A DNA stretch of 64,000 nt, taken from NCBI GenBank assembly GCA_916048095.2, contig OU696576.1, positions 4,569,664-4,633,663 of the forward strand. The letters are read 5' to 3'. Positions 43,870-53,925 of this stretch are shown piece by piece; position 1 is the first letter of the stretch; every line of letters starts with the position of its first letter. Position numbers and translations under genes: made by a program. The DNA is from Sacculina carcini (Eukaryota > Arthropoda > Thecostraca > Sacculinidae). The notes under the pieces were generated by a model. The model ran no database searches and was not told the DNA's origin. It saw nothing but the letters and a program-made list of their open reading frames with translations.

Positions 43870-43956
43870 GCTGCTGCAGAAAAGGGAAGTGAAGTGTCTT
43901 TTATTGGTAATCACGGATATTTGATCACACCTGATGGAACAAAGTTTCATAATTAG
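43870..43956 (+). CDS. Probable last coding exon of an unidentified host gene
   Basis: A polypyrimidine stretch and TTTCTGTACAG (acceptor AG at 43868-43869) are followed by 28 codons and TAG: AAAEKGSEVSFIGNHG, then YLITPDGTKFHN. The text looks like an ordinary globular protein end, unlike any transposon protein here. The 3' flank has AATAAA at about 44059. I do not recognise the family. The reading phase at the acceptor is assumed to be 0 because only this frame stays open to a sensible end. Element A sits 28 bp before the acceptor, and element B sits 129 bp after the stop. Confidence 0.5.
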   Translation, partial: AAAEKGSEVSFIGNHGYLITPDGTKFHN

Positions 43957-44084
43957 AAAAAGTGTAAACTTTATTATCTGTATAGTGTTGTTCGGTGTAT
44001 TTTCCGTGAGAGAATATATGGTATTGTTTTGAGGTGGATTTCTCGTTGATTACCTAGAATAAATATGTGAAAAACTAATAAATA
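43957..44084 (+). other. Probable 3' UTR of the host gene, cut by element B
   Basis: AT-rich, with two AATAAA-like signals (44059-44064 and 44078-44083). Element B begins at 44085. The flank after element B (49180 onward) has another AATAAA near 49197. Confidence 0.45.
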
Positions 44085-44397
44085 TGTGGCGTTGTTGTCG
44101 AGTGGCGTGCGGTGTGACGTCATAGCGGTTCACTTGAGTCGACTGGTGCGAGGTATGACGTCGCACGTTGCTGCGCGCTGATTGGCCGCGATTTGAGCCT
44201 AGTGCCGGAGGCATGTATCAGCTGGCGTGTGTGAAGCTGGCTTTGCGAGCGGTCGAGCGTCATTCGGTTGGTGGCCTGTGCGTTGTAAGCATCGTTGCCG
44301 TGTGTTCGAGAGATATTCGCTGTGTGGACGTATTCTCGTCGTGTGCGCGGGTTTTTCCTGCGCGAGAGGTAAGAGGGCTTTGCCCGATTACATTACA
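44085..44397 (+). repeat. 5' LTR of element B
   Basis: 313 bp, TGTGGCG...ATTACA. A perfect CRE-type TGACGTCA (44115-44122), a second TGACGTCG near 44157 and an inverted CCAAT box (GATTGGCC) are likely promoter elements. One substitution relative to the 3' LTR (GGCATG versus GGCGTG). Confidence 0.94.
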
Positions 44398-44409
44398 AGC
44401 TATTTCGGC
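44398..44409 (+). promoter_or_regulatory. Putative primer-binding site complementary to the 5' end of tRNA-Phe
   Basis: AGCTATTTCGGC directly after the LTR and three bases before the gag ATG (44413). Identical to the motif in element A, although the LTRs of A and B share no obvious similarity. Confidence 0.72.
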
Positions 44410-44412
44410 TTT

Positions 44413-45465
44413 ATGGCTGAGGCCGTTGGCGGGGGCAAACGTGAGTTTGTCGAAGGGGGTTCCGGTAGCGAATCCGATGACTTCGGTCAGGAGGGTCAGA
44501 GACCCGAGCAGCGGGCCGCAGGACCCGTGGTAGATGTTGGCCAGTTGGCCAACATCTTAATGCAGGCCCGAGGGCCGATCCTTGACAGGATAGGGCGGGC
44601 TCTACCGCGTTTCGGTGGTGACGTCACCCTTGACGTCACTGAGTGGCTGGCCGACTTTGAGCGGCTATGCCGTGTCCAGCAGGTCGACCCTTGCGAAATG
44701 GTCGACCATATGCTGGATGGGAGCGCGCGCCGGCTTTACCGGCGCATGCTCGTGGGCGACGCCTCACAGTGGGCCGTGGTGAAAGCCACGCTGGTCGCCG
44801 AGTTTGGCGTGCCTCGCCAAGAGGCGTGGAGGCGTTTCTCGACTCGTCAGCTTCGATCTGGCGAGTCAGTGGACGCCTTTGTGGACGACCTAGAGCGTCT
44901 AGGTCGCCGTGTAGGGTTAACACCCGAGAGCTTGGCGTTCCGCGTCAAATTTTATGAGGGCCTACCCGACTCAATCTATGAATGGGCTATGGCGAGAGAG
45001 GGGGCGTATAACTCCGAGTTCGACAGCGTGCTGTCGGCGGTGCGCGCCAGAATTGGTGCACGTAGGGCTGCTGCAGCTAGAAACCGCCCATCTGGGGTGG
45101 TGGCTGCATCTAGGCAGCGAGTCAGCTACGCCCAAGTAGCGAGCAGCTCGAGGGACCGCTCTCCTGGTCCTCAAGCGTCGGACGAGCGAGACGGCTCTGT
45201 GTCTCGGTGGGCGGGCCGTCCGGAGCGCTCTTCTGCGCGCCGGACGCTCCGCTGCTACCGATGTGGCGGCGACCATCTGGTCCGCGAGTGCCCGGGAGCG
45301 CAATGCTACCGGTGTGGCAAGCACGGGCATTTCGCTCGTGATTGCGAGGAGCCGGCGTCGACGTCGACGTCACGCCGCTCGCGAGCTCGGACGAGCTCGC
45401 ATTTTCATGCGGAGGGCGCAGCACGGGGCGCAGCGTCCTCCGACATGGAAGTCGACCGCAATTAA
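44413..45465 (+). CDS. Element B gag
   Basis: 350 codons from the ATG after the primer motif. The longer open frame upstream (from 44227) lies in the LTR and is not part of gag. The central capsid-like region includes VTEWLADFERLCRVQ, MLDGSARRLYRRML and FKFYEGLPDSIYEW-like text. Two CCHC zinc knuckles follow near residues 281 and 300 (CYRCGGDHLVRECP and CYRCGKHGHFARDC). An Arg/Ser-rich tail overlaps pol by about 120 bases. The role is packaging of element RNA into particles. The reading is uninterrupted. Confidence 0.92.
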   Translation: MAEAVGGGKREFVEGGSGSESDDFGQEGQRPEQRAAGPVVDVGQLANILMQARGPILDRIGRALPRFGGDVTLDVTEWLADFERLCRVQQVDPCEMVDHMLDGSARRLYRRMLVGDASQWAVVKATLVAEFGVPRQEAWRRFSTRQLRSGESVDAFVDDLERLGRRVGLTPESLAFRVKFYEGLPDSIYEWAMAREGAYNSEFDSVLSAVRARIGARRAAAARNRPSGVVAASRQRVSYAQVASSSRDRSPGPQASDERDGSVSRWAGRPERSSARRTLRCYRCGGDHLVRECPGAQCYRCGKHGHFARDCEEPASTSTSRRSRARTSSHFHAEGAARGAASSDMEVDRN

Positions 45466-48400
45466 GCGGCGGCCCCTGTAAAGGGGCGACGGTGAGTCCC
45501 TGCTCTGCGCGTGGACTCATCAGCGGAGCACATTTGGTGCGTCGGGCCCGCCGGGCGATTCGAGGGACGGCCGGTGTATTGACTTCGCGTCGTATGCCGG
45601 TCGTTGTAGCTGTTCTCAACGGTCGTTGCTCCCGGTGTCTGGTTGACACGGGAAGTGAGTGCACAATTGTTAGTGCACGGGTTGTGGCGGGTTCACTTCC
45701 CCGTCGGGGACGACCGTTGATTACAGCGGATGGTAGGACTTCTCATGAGACGAAGTCCTGTGACGTAGTAATAGGGCTGCAGGGACACTGTTTTAGAGTT
45801 CCCGGGCTCGTAGTCAAGGGATTAGAAAACCTTGGGGTGGAGTGCCTCCTGGGCAACGATGTTATCGACCATATGGGAGGCGTGACAGTGAAAAGGGGTG
45901 TTGACTCTAAATACACCGTTGAGTGGGGGAAACCTTACCCCGAGGGGTGCTGTCGTGCACCGGCGCGTAAGAGTGTGTCTAATAAATCGACGAAGTGTGT
46001 GAGGTTTATGTTGGCAGGTTCCACGGATAGTCCGCAGCCGCTGGAAGTTGTCGACAAGGACTTCGTAGCGTCATTCGCTGAGGGCCGATGGACGGTGAGC
46101 TGGCGGTGGTCTGACAAAGAGCCGGACCAGCTACAGAACAGCGTGGCGGAGTACAGATGTACGAGAGCTCCCGGAGTGAGCGAGAGGTACAATGCCGAGA
46201 TCCGGAGCTGGATCGAGAAAGGCTGGTTAATCACATGGCACGGCCCAGTAAAGGGGGTCATCCCGCTGTTGGCCGTCGTACAGCCGACGAAAGACAAAGT
46301 TCGTCCTGTTATGGATTACCGTGAGCTGAACGGCTTTGTCGAGTGTCACACAGGAGATGACGGTGTGTCAGTGTGTGCTGACAAGATCAGAGAGTGGAGG
46401 CAATGGCAGGGGGAGATCAAGGTAGTTGATCTCAAGTCGGCGTACCTGCAGATTCACGTGAGCCGAGATCTGTGGAAGTATCAGGTCGTGAGGTATAATG
46501 ATGTGCATTATGCGTTGACGCGGCTGGGCTTCGGCCTGTCATGTGCACCAAGAATAATGACGCTGATTCTGCGAAAGGTCCTGTCATTGGACGAGAAGGT
46601 GCGAAAGGCGACAGATCATTTTGTCGACGATATCATCGTGAGGACGTCCGATGTGAGCGTGCAGCAGCTTCGGGAGCACCTGCGAAGGTATGGCTTTGAG
46701 ACTAAGGAGCCGGAGGGCCTAGATGGGGGTCGATTATTGGGAATTGCTCTGAGGAAGGGACCCGATGGGTGGTTGAATATGTCGAGAGGGACAGCTCTTC
46801 GTGACGCTGCACCCGAATTGACAGGGCTGACCAAGCGTGGGTTGTTCTCCGTATGTGGTCGTTTAGTCGGCCATTACCCCGTTGCCGGGTGGTTACGCCC
46901 CCATTGCAGTTTTTTGAAACGGTTGGGGTGTGGCGGGTCGTGGGATAACCCGGTGGAGAATGTTGTGTGTGTGCTTGTGTCTGAGCAGTTGCAGCGTGTT
47001 CAGAAGGCGGACCCGGTAAGGGGTGGATGGGACGTGAACGCAGCTGGAGACGTCACTGTATGGACTGACGCGAGCACGTTGGCGCTTGGCGTGGTGGTCG
47101 AGGTGGACGGCTGCATCGTTGAGGATGCTACTTGGCTCCGTAAGAAGACCGACGTTCTACACATCAATGTGTCCGAACTGGAGGCAGTCGGTCGTGGCAT
47201 CAATATGGCGATTTCGTGGGGGTTCAAGACGTTTACCGTCGCGACAGACTCGAGGACAGTGCTTAGTTGGATGGACAGCACTGTCGAGGGGCGCAACCGT
47301 GTCCGCACTAAAGGTTCTGCCGAGATGCTGGTGAAGCGCCGACTGGCGGTGATTAAGGAGACGATCGCCGAGCATGGCCTGACAGTTTCTCTCCGGTTTG
47401 TCTCGACTGTGGAGAATAAAGCTGATCAGATGACCAGGGTGGCCAAGAAGTGGCTTGTTCATCGTGACGCTGGTGAGGAGGAGGTGGCAATATCAGCAGC
47501 TATTGCTACGAAGAAGAGCATTAAGGACACCGTTTGGGCGGCTCATCTGCCCCATCATTTAGGTGTCGAGAGGACGCTGTACCTGGGTCAACAATTGCGG
47601 AGTGATTTGACGAGAGCCCATGTGAAGGCGGAGTTAGCTGGATGCGAGGCTTGTCAACGTATCGATCCAGCGGTGAGAGAGGAGAATCTCGTAGGGCAGG
47701 GTAGTCTGGCCGTGGACAGGGACTGGTATCGAGTGGCAGCGGACGTCACTCATTACGATGCCGGCGTTTACCTGTCGATGGTGGATTGTGGTTCATCACG
47801 TCTTGCCGTATGGCGCAGATTGCCGAATGAGACGGCGTTGTGCATTATAGCTCAGCTGCGGCAGATTGTGATTGAGCGTGGGCCGTTTGAGGAGCTGTTA
47901 CTGGACAACTCTACGGCATTCCGGTCGGCGGCGATGGAGCAGTTCGCCGACGAGTGGTGCATTTCTTTGCGATTCCGAGCCGCATACGCCCCGGGCGGTA
48001 ACGGGATCGTGGAGCGAAATCACCGTACGATCAAAAGGATCGCAGCGAGGGGACATATTTCCCCGGAGGAGGCGACGTTCTGGTACAACGTTACGCCGCG
48101 CAAAGAGACTCAGGTGAGCACTATTCCCTCGAGGTGTATTTTCAGATACGAGTGGCGTCTTCCATTTGAGACCGGCCGCAGGGACGCTGATGACCGGACA
48201 GCAGCGTTTGCCGTTGGTGACGAGGTGTGGGTGAAACCGCCGATCCCGTCATGTACAACGCCGTGGACCCTCGGGAAGGTGACCAGGGTCGTCTCACAGC
48301 ACGTTGTGTGCGTAGATGGCATGCCGCGCCATGTGCGCGACCTGCGCAAGCGTCGCTGTGCCGGCCATAGTGGAGCCATAGACGAGACCGGCACTCATGG

Positions 48401-48809
48401 CGACGTGGAACCGATCAGCGGCGGTTGGGATGTGGATGCGACCGGCAATCGCGGAGATGTGGAGCCACCCGGTGGAGCCACCCGGTGTAGCTTGGACCTG
48501 AGCGGTGATGGCGGACGGGACGAGGCGGCCGATGGTCCCGGCGGTGACAGAACACCTGACAGCCTGCCACCTGAGCGACTGGCTACTGGCGAGGGCGTGG
48601 ATGCGGACCGTGTGTCTGTGGAGCAGGAACCTGGTGAGCCCTCAGAGGACGTGAGTGTACATACTGCTCGAGAGAATGTCGGAGAGGGCGTCGCGGCTGA
48701 GAGAGTCGAGGATGAGGCTGCAGTCGAGCAGCCGAGGCGGTCAACGAGGAGACGTCGACCGCCGGCATGGTTAAACGAGTACGTGTGTCTATCCGATGAT
48801 GAAGTTTAA
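45342..48809 (+). CDS. Element B pol: protease, reverse transcriptase, RNase H, integrase
   Basis: An open frame of 1155 codons, -1 relative to gag, with a 124-bp overlap. Expression by -1 frameshifting is likely, so the ATG is only nominal. Protease CLVDTGSECTIV is near residue 100. The reverse transcriptase has DKVRPVMDYRELN, VVDLKSAYLQIHVS, LGFGLSCAP and the active site HFVDDIIV (residue ~426). RNase H has VWTDASTLALGV, HINVSELEAV, ATDSRTVLSW and ENKADQMTR. The integrase zinc motif is HLPHHLGVERT ... CEACQRID (737-770), with catalytic AADVTHY, LLLDNSTAF and GIVERNHR (DD35E). A C-terminal VGDEVWVKPPIPSCTTPW module and a basic end RRSTRRRRPPAW follow. Every catalytic residue is present. The integrase has no chromodomain that I can see. 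Confidence 0.94.
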   Translation: MRGAGVDVDVTPLASSDELAFSCGGRSTGRSVLRHGSRPQLSGGPCKGATVSPCSARGLISGAHLVRRARRAIRGTAGVLTSRRMPVVVAVLNGRCSRCLVDTGSECTIVSARVVAGSLPRRGRPLITADGRTSHETKSCDVVIGLQGHCFRVPGLVVKGLENLGVECLLGNDVIDHMGGVTVKRGVDSKYTVEWGKPYPEGCCRAPARKSVSNKSTKCVRFMLAGSTDSPQPLEVVDKDFVASFAEGRWTVSWRWSDKEPDQLQNSVAEYRCTRAPGVSERYNAEIRSWIEKGWLITWHGPVKGVIPLLAVVQPTKDKVRPVMDYRELNGFVECHTGDDGVSVCADKIREWRQWQGEIKVVDLKSAYLQIHVSRDLWKYQVVRYNDVHYALTRLGFGLSCAPRIMTLILRKVLSLDEKVRKATDHFVDDIIVRTSDVSVQQLREHLRRYGFETKEPEGLDGGRLLGIALRKGPDGWLNMSRGTALRDAAPELTGLTKRGLFSVCGRLVGHYPVAGWLRPHCSFLKRLGCGGSWDNPVENVVCVLVSEQLQRVQKADPVRGGWDVNAAGDVTVWTDASTLALGVVVEVDGCIVEDATWLRKKTDVLHINVSELEAVGRGINMAISWGFKTFTVATDSRTVLSWMDSTVEGRNRVRTKGSAEMLVKRRLAVIKETIAEHGLTVSLRFVSTVENKADQMTRVAKKWLVHRDAGEEEVAISAAIATKKSIKDTVWAAHLPHHLGVERTLYLGQQLRSDLTRAHVKAELAGCEACQRIDPAVREENLVGQGSLAVDRDWYRVAADVTHYDAGVYLSMVDCGSSRLAVWRRLPNETALCIIAQLRQIVIERGPFEELLLDNSTAFRSAAMEQFADEWCISLRFRAAYAPGGNGIVERNHRTIKRIAARGHISPEEATFWYNVTPRKETQVSTIPSRCIFRYEWRLPFETGRRDADDRTAAFAVGDEVWVKPPIPSCTTPWTLGKVTRVVSQHVVCVDGMPRHVRDLRKRRCAGHSGAIDETGTHGDVEPISGGWDVDATGNRGDVEPPGGATRCSLDLSGDGGRDEAADGPGGDRTPDSLPPERLATGEGVDADRVSVEQEPGEPSEDVSVHTARENVGEGVAAERVEDEAAVEQPRRSTRRRRPPAWLNEYVCLSDDEV

Positions 48810-48866
48810 CCGTGCGTGTTTGCAAGCGTGTTTGTTGTGAGCTTTCAGGTGAAAAGCTGGGGGAGA

Positions 48867-49179
48867 TGTGGCGTTGTTGTCGAGTGGCGTGCGGTGTGAC
48901 GTCATAGCGGTTCACTTGAGTCGACTGGTGCGAGGTATGACGTCGCACGTTGCTGCGCGCTGATTGGCCGCGATTTGAGCCTAGTGCCGGAGGCGTGTAT
49001 CAGCTGGCGTGTGTGAAGCTGGCTTTGCGAGCGGTCGAGCGTCATTCGGTTGGTGGCCTGTGCGTTGTAAGCATCGTTGCCGTGTGTTCGAGAGATATTC
49101 GCTGTGTGGACGTATTCTCGTCGTGTGCGCGGGTTTTTCCTGCGCGAGAGGTAAGAGGGCTTTGCCCGATTACATTACA
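48867..49179 (+). repeat. 3' LTR of element B
   Basis: 313 bp, identical to the 5' LTR except for one base. Starts after the purine tract at 48851-48866. Confidence 0.94.
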
Positions 49180-50520
49180 ATCGAAGAATGCATATGAATA
49201 AAACTTTTTTTAGTAATAAATTGTAGAGTTGTTATATAACATTGGGGTTGTTGTTGTTGTTTGAGAGAAGCGCTTCGGCCGTTGTCGGCCATTTCGTGCT
49301 GTACCACTTCCTCTGTTATTTCCTTTTGTCTTGGCGTAATACAAACACACTATTATCCAATTCGGCCCGAGGGGCCGAATTGATGGTATTTGTTTTGCCC
49401 TGCACTGATTGCAAATTTTCTAAATGTCTGTTTGTATCCTATCTCCTCCTAAACCACTGGACCGATTTTGTTGAAACTTTGTCCCTTAGGGTTTAAAATG
49501 GATGCAAGAAGGTCATAGGCTAGGTTTTGTTGACCTCCGACGTCATTTTCAAGGTCATTGAGTTCATTTGTGCCTCTTTACCCTATCTCTTCCTAAACCA
49601 CTGGACCGATTTTGATGAAACTTGGTCCCTAGGGGTAAAATGGATGCAAGAAGGTCATAGGCTAGGTTTTGTTGCATATAAACATATAAACCAGCATATA
49701 AACCCGATAACAATCAAAACGTTATACTGTCTTTGTGTGTGTGCACAAACGAGTTTTTCACATTTTGGGGATTTTATGCCACGGGATTGAGGAAAACTGC
49801 TCAGCAGAATTGACAGTTTTTTATATCCACAGATTGGAAATTTTGTCTTCACCAAGATGATTTTTTTAAAAAATATGTAGTGCTAACATTCCAAAAGATA
49901 TAACCGTTTATTCAAGACCACGTCATTTCCACCGACGACTGATAGATTTAACACAGCGATCAATGGAGACAATGGCGGATCCAGGAATTTTGCAGGGGGG
50001 CTTAGACTCTTTGAAATACATTTTTTAAATGTCCTTCACATGCAATGTTTACCCCTAATTTTGATATATCTTCTAAAAACATTTTCAACACGCCAATATA
50101 TAATATTTAGCCCCACTATAAATATTTACTTCATCCGCCTATTATTTCTCGCTTCTGCGAAATCAACATCAGAGTTAATGTGCAAAGCGCATGACGTATT
50201 CGCTAGGGCACTAACGTTCGGGACAAAATCTAGCTAAAATCTAAAATTCAGTAGACGTGCAGCTTTTTCTGGCCACAAACCAGATCCAAAGCTGCATACC
50301 CCCAATTCGGCATTGATATCCTAAACCAACTACACATTATGGACAGATTACATAAGAGGGTAAAGAAGAAGCAAAATTATTAAATAATTTGGGACCAGAA
50401 GATACACATAGCAATAAGTCATAATGCTTTTAATGTCTACTACCTCTCACACAAACTCAATCCGACACAAACTCAACCCCTAGTTAGTGCTCATTTCTTG
50501 ATGTAACCTAACCTGAATGT
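49180..50520. other. AT-rich non-coding stretch with a hairpin and a 144-bp repeat
   Basis: No gene. A near-perfect hairpin AATTCGGCCC-GAG-GGGCCGAATT lies at 49358-49382. A block containing AAACCACTGGACCGATTTT and GGATGCAAGAAGGTCATAGG occurs twice, at about 49447-49530 and 49591-49675, offset by 144 bp. These blocks look like debris of non-autonomous DNA elements. 49800-50520 holds nothing I recognise. Confidence 0.5.
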
Positions 50521-50661
50521 CTAGCAAATACGTCCGCCCGTTGTGGATCGTGTCGATCCGTTCTGGATCTTGAAGACAAATCCGTTAGTCTTGTATAAGA
50601 ATGTATTATACAAGGTGAAATTGAACGTTTTATTGTCTATAGTTGCTGTCTGCGGGACATA
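50521..50661 (-). mobile_element. Inverted Helitron-like 3' end
   Basis: On the minus strand this reads through the CGGGCAGCAACTATAGAC-type module (compare 54210-54320) to ACAACGGGCGG and CTAG at 50524-50521, the same end style as 55284-55287 but in opposite orientation. It abuts the 5' end of the plus-strand unit at 50662. Confidence 0.6.
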
Positions 50662-51284
50662 TCTATATATATAAAAGAGATCCTCTGTCTGTCTGTGTGT
50701 CTGTTTGTCTGTCCCACCCTCCTTGGTCCATTTTCCGCACGCTGGCACTCGGTAACCACTTGGTGTACCCGCCAACAATTTATACCATTACGTTGGAAAT
50801 GTTCTTGTCTACACGATAGGATAAATTTACAATTTTAAAAATAAAACCAAGAAAAGTTATCGCGGTGAAAAGACAAAATGAACCCTGAAAAATGCGAAAA
50901 TTTTGGTCAATATTCCTGCATCTACTCCTCATAAACCAGAAATGGTACAGTCATACAAATTATACCACTGTGTAGAAAATATTCTGTTCTACTCGGTAGG
51001 TTATAATTCATATCCAAAAATTAAATATAAAATATGTAAAAATGACAAAATTTCAGTCTACATTCAAAAATATTTTTAACTCGACGCGTCCGATCTTCTA
51101 TACTTTTTTCTCTATTTTTCGACAACTAATTATGACACGTCTAAATCAATTATATCATCATACTGGAAATTTTGTCATCTACAAAACAGTATTAATTTTA
51201 ATTTTCCAAAGTGTATTAAGAAAAAGTTGCGGCGGTGTGAAGTCAGAATGACAAAGTCAAAAAGGCAAAATTAGCACTGAAAAA

Positions 51285-52480
51285 CGTGAACATTATGGTC
51301 AATATTCCGCCATCTATTCTTCATAAACCAGGAATGGTACAGCTATAAAAATTATACTATTGTGTAGAAAATTTTGTGTTCTACAAGAAACGCGATAATT
51401 TATACACACAAATGATACAAAAAACGTGTAAATTGGGCGAAATTCTCAAATACATCCAAAATTACACTTGATCACCGGGCGCCTAAATTAATTCATTTTT
51501 CTACCTATTTCTCAGGAACTATTTGTCACACATTAAAATAAAGTATATCATCGTGCTGGAAATTGTATTTTTTTAAAATGCGGTATAATTTTTAATTTTC
51601 CAAAGTGTATCTGAAGGAAGTTACGGCGGTGTAAAGTCAAAAGGACATATTGCCAATTTGACAGCTATTTTTCGCACTTGCGATTACACAGGAATATACT
51701 ACTGTGTAGAGAATTTTGTGTTCTACAAGAAAAGGTGTAATTTATACCCACAAATGATACAAAAAACGTGTAAAATTGGCAAAATTCTCAAATACATCCA
51801 AAATTACACTTGAACACCGGGTGACTACAATTTATTCATTTTTATACCCATTTCTCAGCAACTGTTTGTCACACCTTAAAATTAATTATACCATCGTGCT
51901 AGAAATTTTGTTTCCTACAGTACGGTATAATTATTAATTTTCCAAAGTGTATCTGAACGAAGTTACGACGGTGTAAGGTCAAAATGTCATGTTGCCAATT
52001 TGACAGCTATTATGCGTACTTGCGATTACACATGAATATACACTGATTAAATTTCACTGAAGTCCAATCACAATTTACGCACTTGCGATTACACAGGAAT
52101 ATACTACTGTGTAGAGAATTTTGTGTTCTACAAGATAAGCTATAATTTATACCCACAAATGATACAAAAAACGTGTAAAATTGGCAAAATTCTCAAATAC
52201 ATCCAAAATTACACTTGAACACCGGGCGACTAAAATTAATTCATTTTTCTACTATTTCTCAGTAACTATTTGTTACACATAAAAATAAATTATACCATCG
52301 TTCTAGAAATCTTGTCTTCTACAAAACGGTATAATTTGTAATTTTCCAAAGGGTATCTGAAGGAAGTTACGGCGGTGTAAAGTCAAAAGGACATATTGCC
52401 AATTTGACAGCTATTATGCGTACTTGCGATTACACAGGAATATACACCGATTAAATTTCACTGAAGCCCAATCACAATTA
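51285..52480 (+). repeat. 341/404-bp tandem repeat array in unit 1
   Basis: The landmark GGCGGTGTAAAGTCAAAA recurs at about 51625, 51967 and 52371 (offsets 342 and 404). The longer unit carries an extra 63-bp block with CACTGAAGTCCAATCAC. More diverged units extend left to 50770. Confidence 0.8.
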
Positions 52481-53925
52481 AGAATGCATCATATTATCTC
52501 CAAGCATGGATGGTGTGGTTTTATTGCGTACAGTTTAATTAATGATACACTCTACTGAATATAAAGGCTTTATTGTCCTCAATAACGTTCCGCACGACGG
52601 GCGGGTAAAATGCTATTGGGAACAAAGTAAACTACTGAATTTAACTGTGTAATTTAATTGGTTTAATTTCAAGTTGCATAAGCATAAGTTGCATAAGGAT
52701 ATGGGCTGCAATATCATGTAATGCCAACTTATGCTGTTTTAGCGGAAGCATTAACCTGGAATTATAGAGATGACAGAAGATTGCATTGTTTTGATAGTGT
52801 TGTGGAAAAACATGTTTTCTAAATTGAAACATAAATTTCACATTTAGACTTTTATATTAGCTATAACTTTCCTGTGGGTTTGTTTTTCTTTTTCAATTTG
52901 CACTAATTTTTTTATGAATTGAATATTAATTATATTTTATGAACTGTTCCGCACGACGGGCGAATTAAATGTATCTATAAAGAGTGGGTTTAAATGATAG
53001 CGAGGTATATGATATTTTGCTAGCAGTAAATATTCTAGCGATAAAAGTAGAATAGCTCTTAAGCAAATGATTTTGGAGAATGATGTGAACCTTTAAATAT
53101 ATTTTGCGATCTGATGATATATGTATTAGGAATAATACGTAGCAGAATATAGATTGCATAATATAATATCGGCTGTAATATCAAGGGCTGTATTATCGGT
53201 GTAATCCAAAAAATAACAACTGTATGAATATGATGCATTAGTGGAAGCATTAACCGGGAATTATGAGATAATATGATAATGGTGTATAATTATATCGCAT
53301 TATGCAACAAATGTGAATTTAGCTACCTTACAGTTTGGTACCGATACTATATTGGCGGGTTGAGAGAAAAGTATTGGTGGGCCGCGTGTTTGGGACCCCT
53401 GGGGTAGATAATCTCAGTCTTCTGATTACAAATTATGATCGCATCAGTATATTTTGTGATCACAAACTAATAAGTTAAATCACCTCAGACTAGGCTGAGA
53501 GCGGTCAAGATTGAATGGTTGGGTTGGGTTGGGTAGGTTTGACTCAGGTTATATTGGGTTTTAATGATAGCGGAAAATATATAAATTTTAACAATAAATA
53601 TTATAGCGGTAAAAGTGAAATGGTACTTAAGCAAATGATATTGGGGAATGATGTTAAGTAATAAATATAGTTTGGAAACATTCTGATGAAAAGATTTCAT
53701 CATCTTTCATTGTTTGTTTCGTGTTTGTGTTCTGAATTATACCACACGACGGGCAGATTTATATATCAGGCGGGTTGAGGGATAATATTTGTCAAAATAA
53801 GAACAAAAATATTCACATTTAGACTTTTCTATTGGTTAAGATATTTATAGGTTACATTTTTTGGTTTTCAATTTGTATTCATTATATTTTATGGATTTGA
53901 TATGAATTTTATTGTATGAATTGTT

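Larger units (their letters stand above)
44085..49179 (+). mobile_element. Element B: intact-looking Gypsy-like LTR retrotransposon
   Basis: Two 313-bp LTRs (44085-44397 and 48867-49179) differ at one position by eye. Between them are an open gag and an open 1155-codon pol in the -1 frame. A purine tract GAAAAGCTGGGGGAGA precedes the 3' LTR. No TSD is visible (AATA before, ATCG after). Base composition is clearly GC-richer than the surroundings. It is the youngest element in the window and the only candidate for autonomous activity. Confidence 0.93.

Noticed and set aside
44227-44412. Open frame before element B gag, repeated at 49009
   Set aside because: Lies within the LTR and the same text occurs in the 3' LTR without gag. 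The frame is open by chance, and gag starts at 44413.
51285-52480. CRISPR-like array
   Set aside because: Repeats of 341/404 bp with no unique spacers, in an animal genome. This is a satellite-type array.
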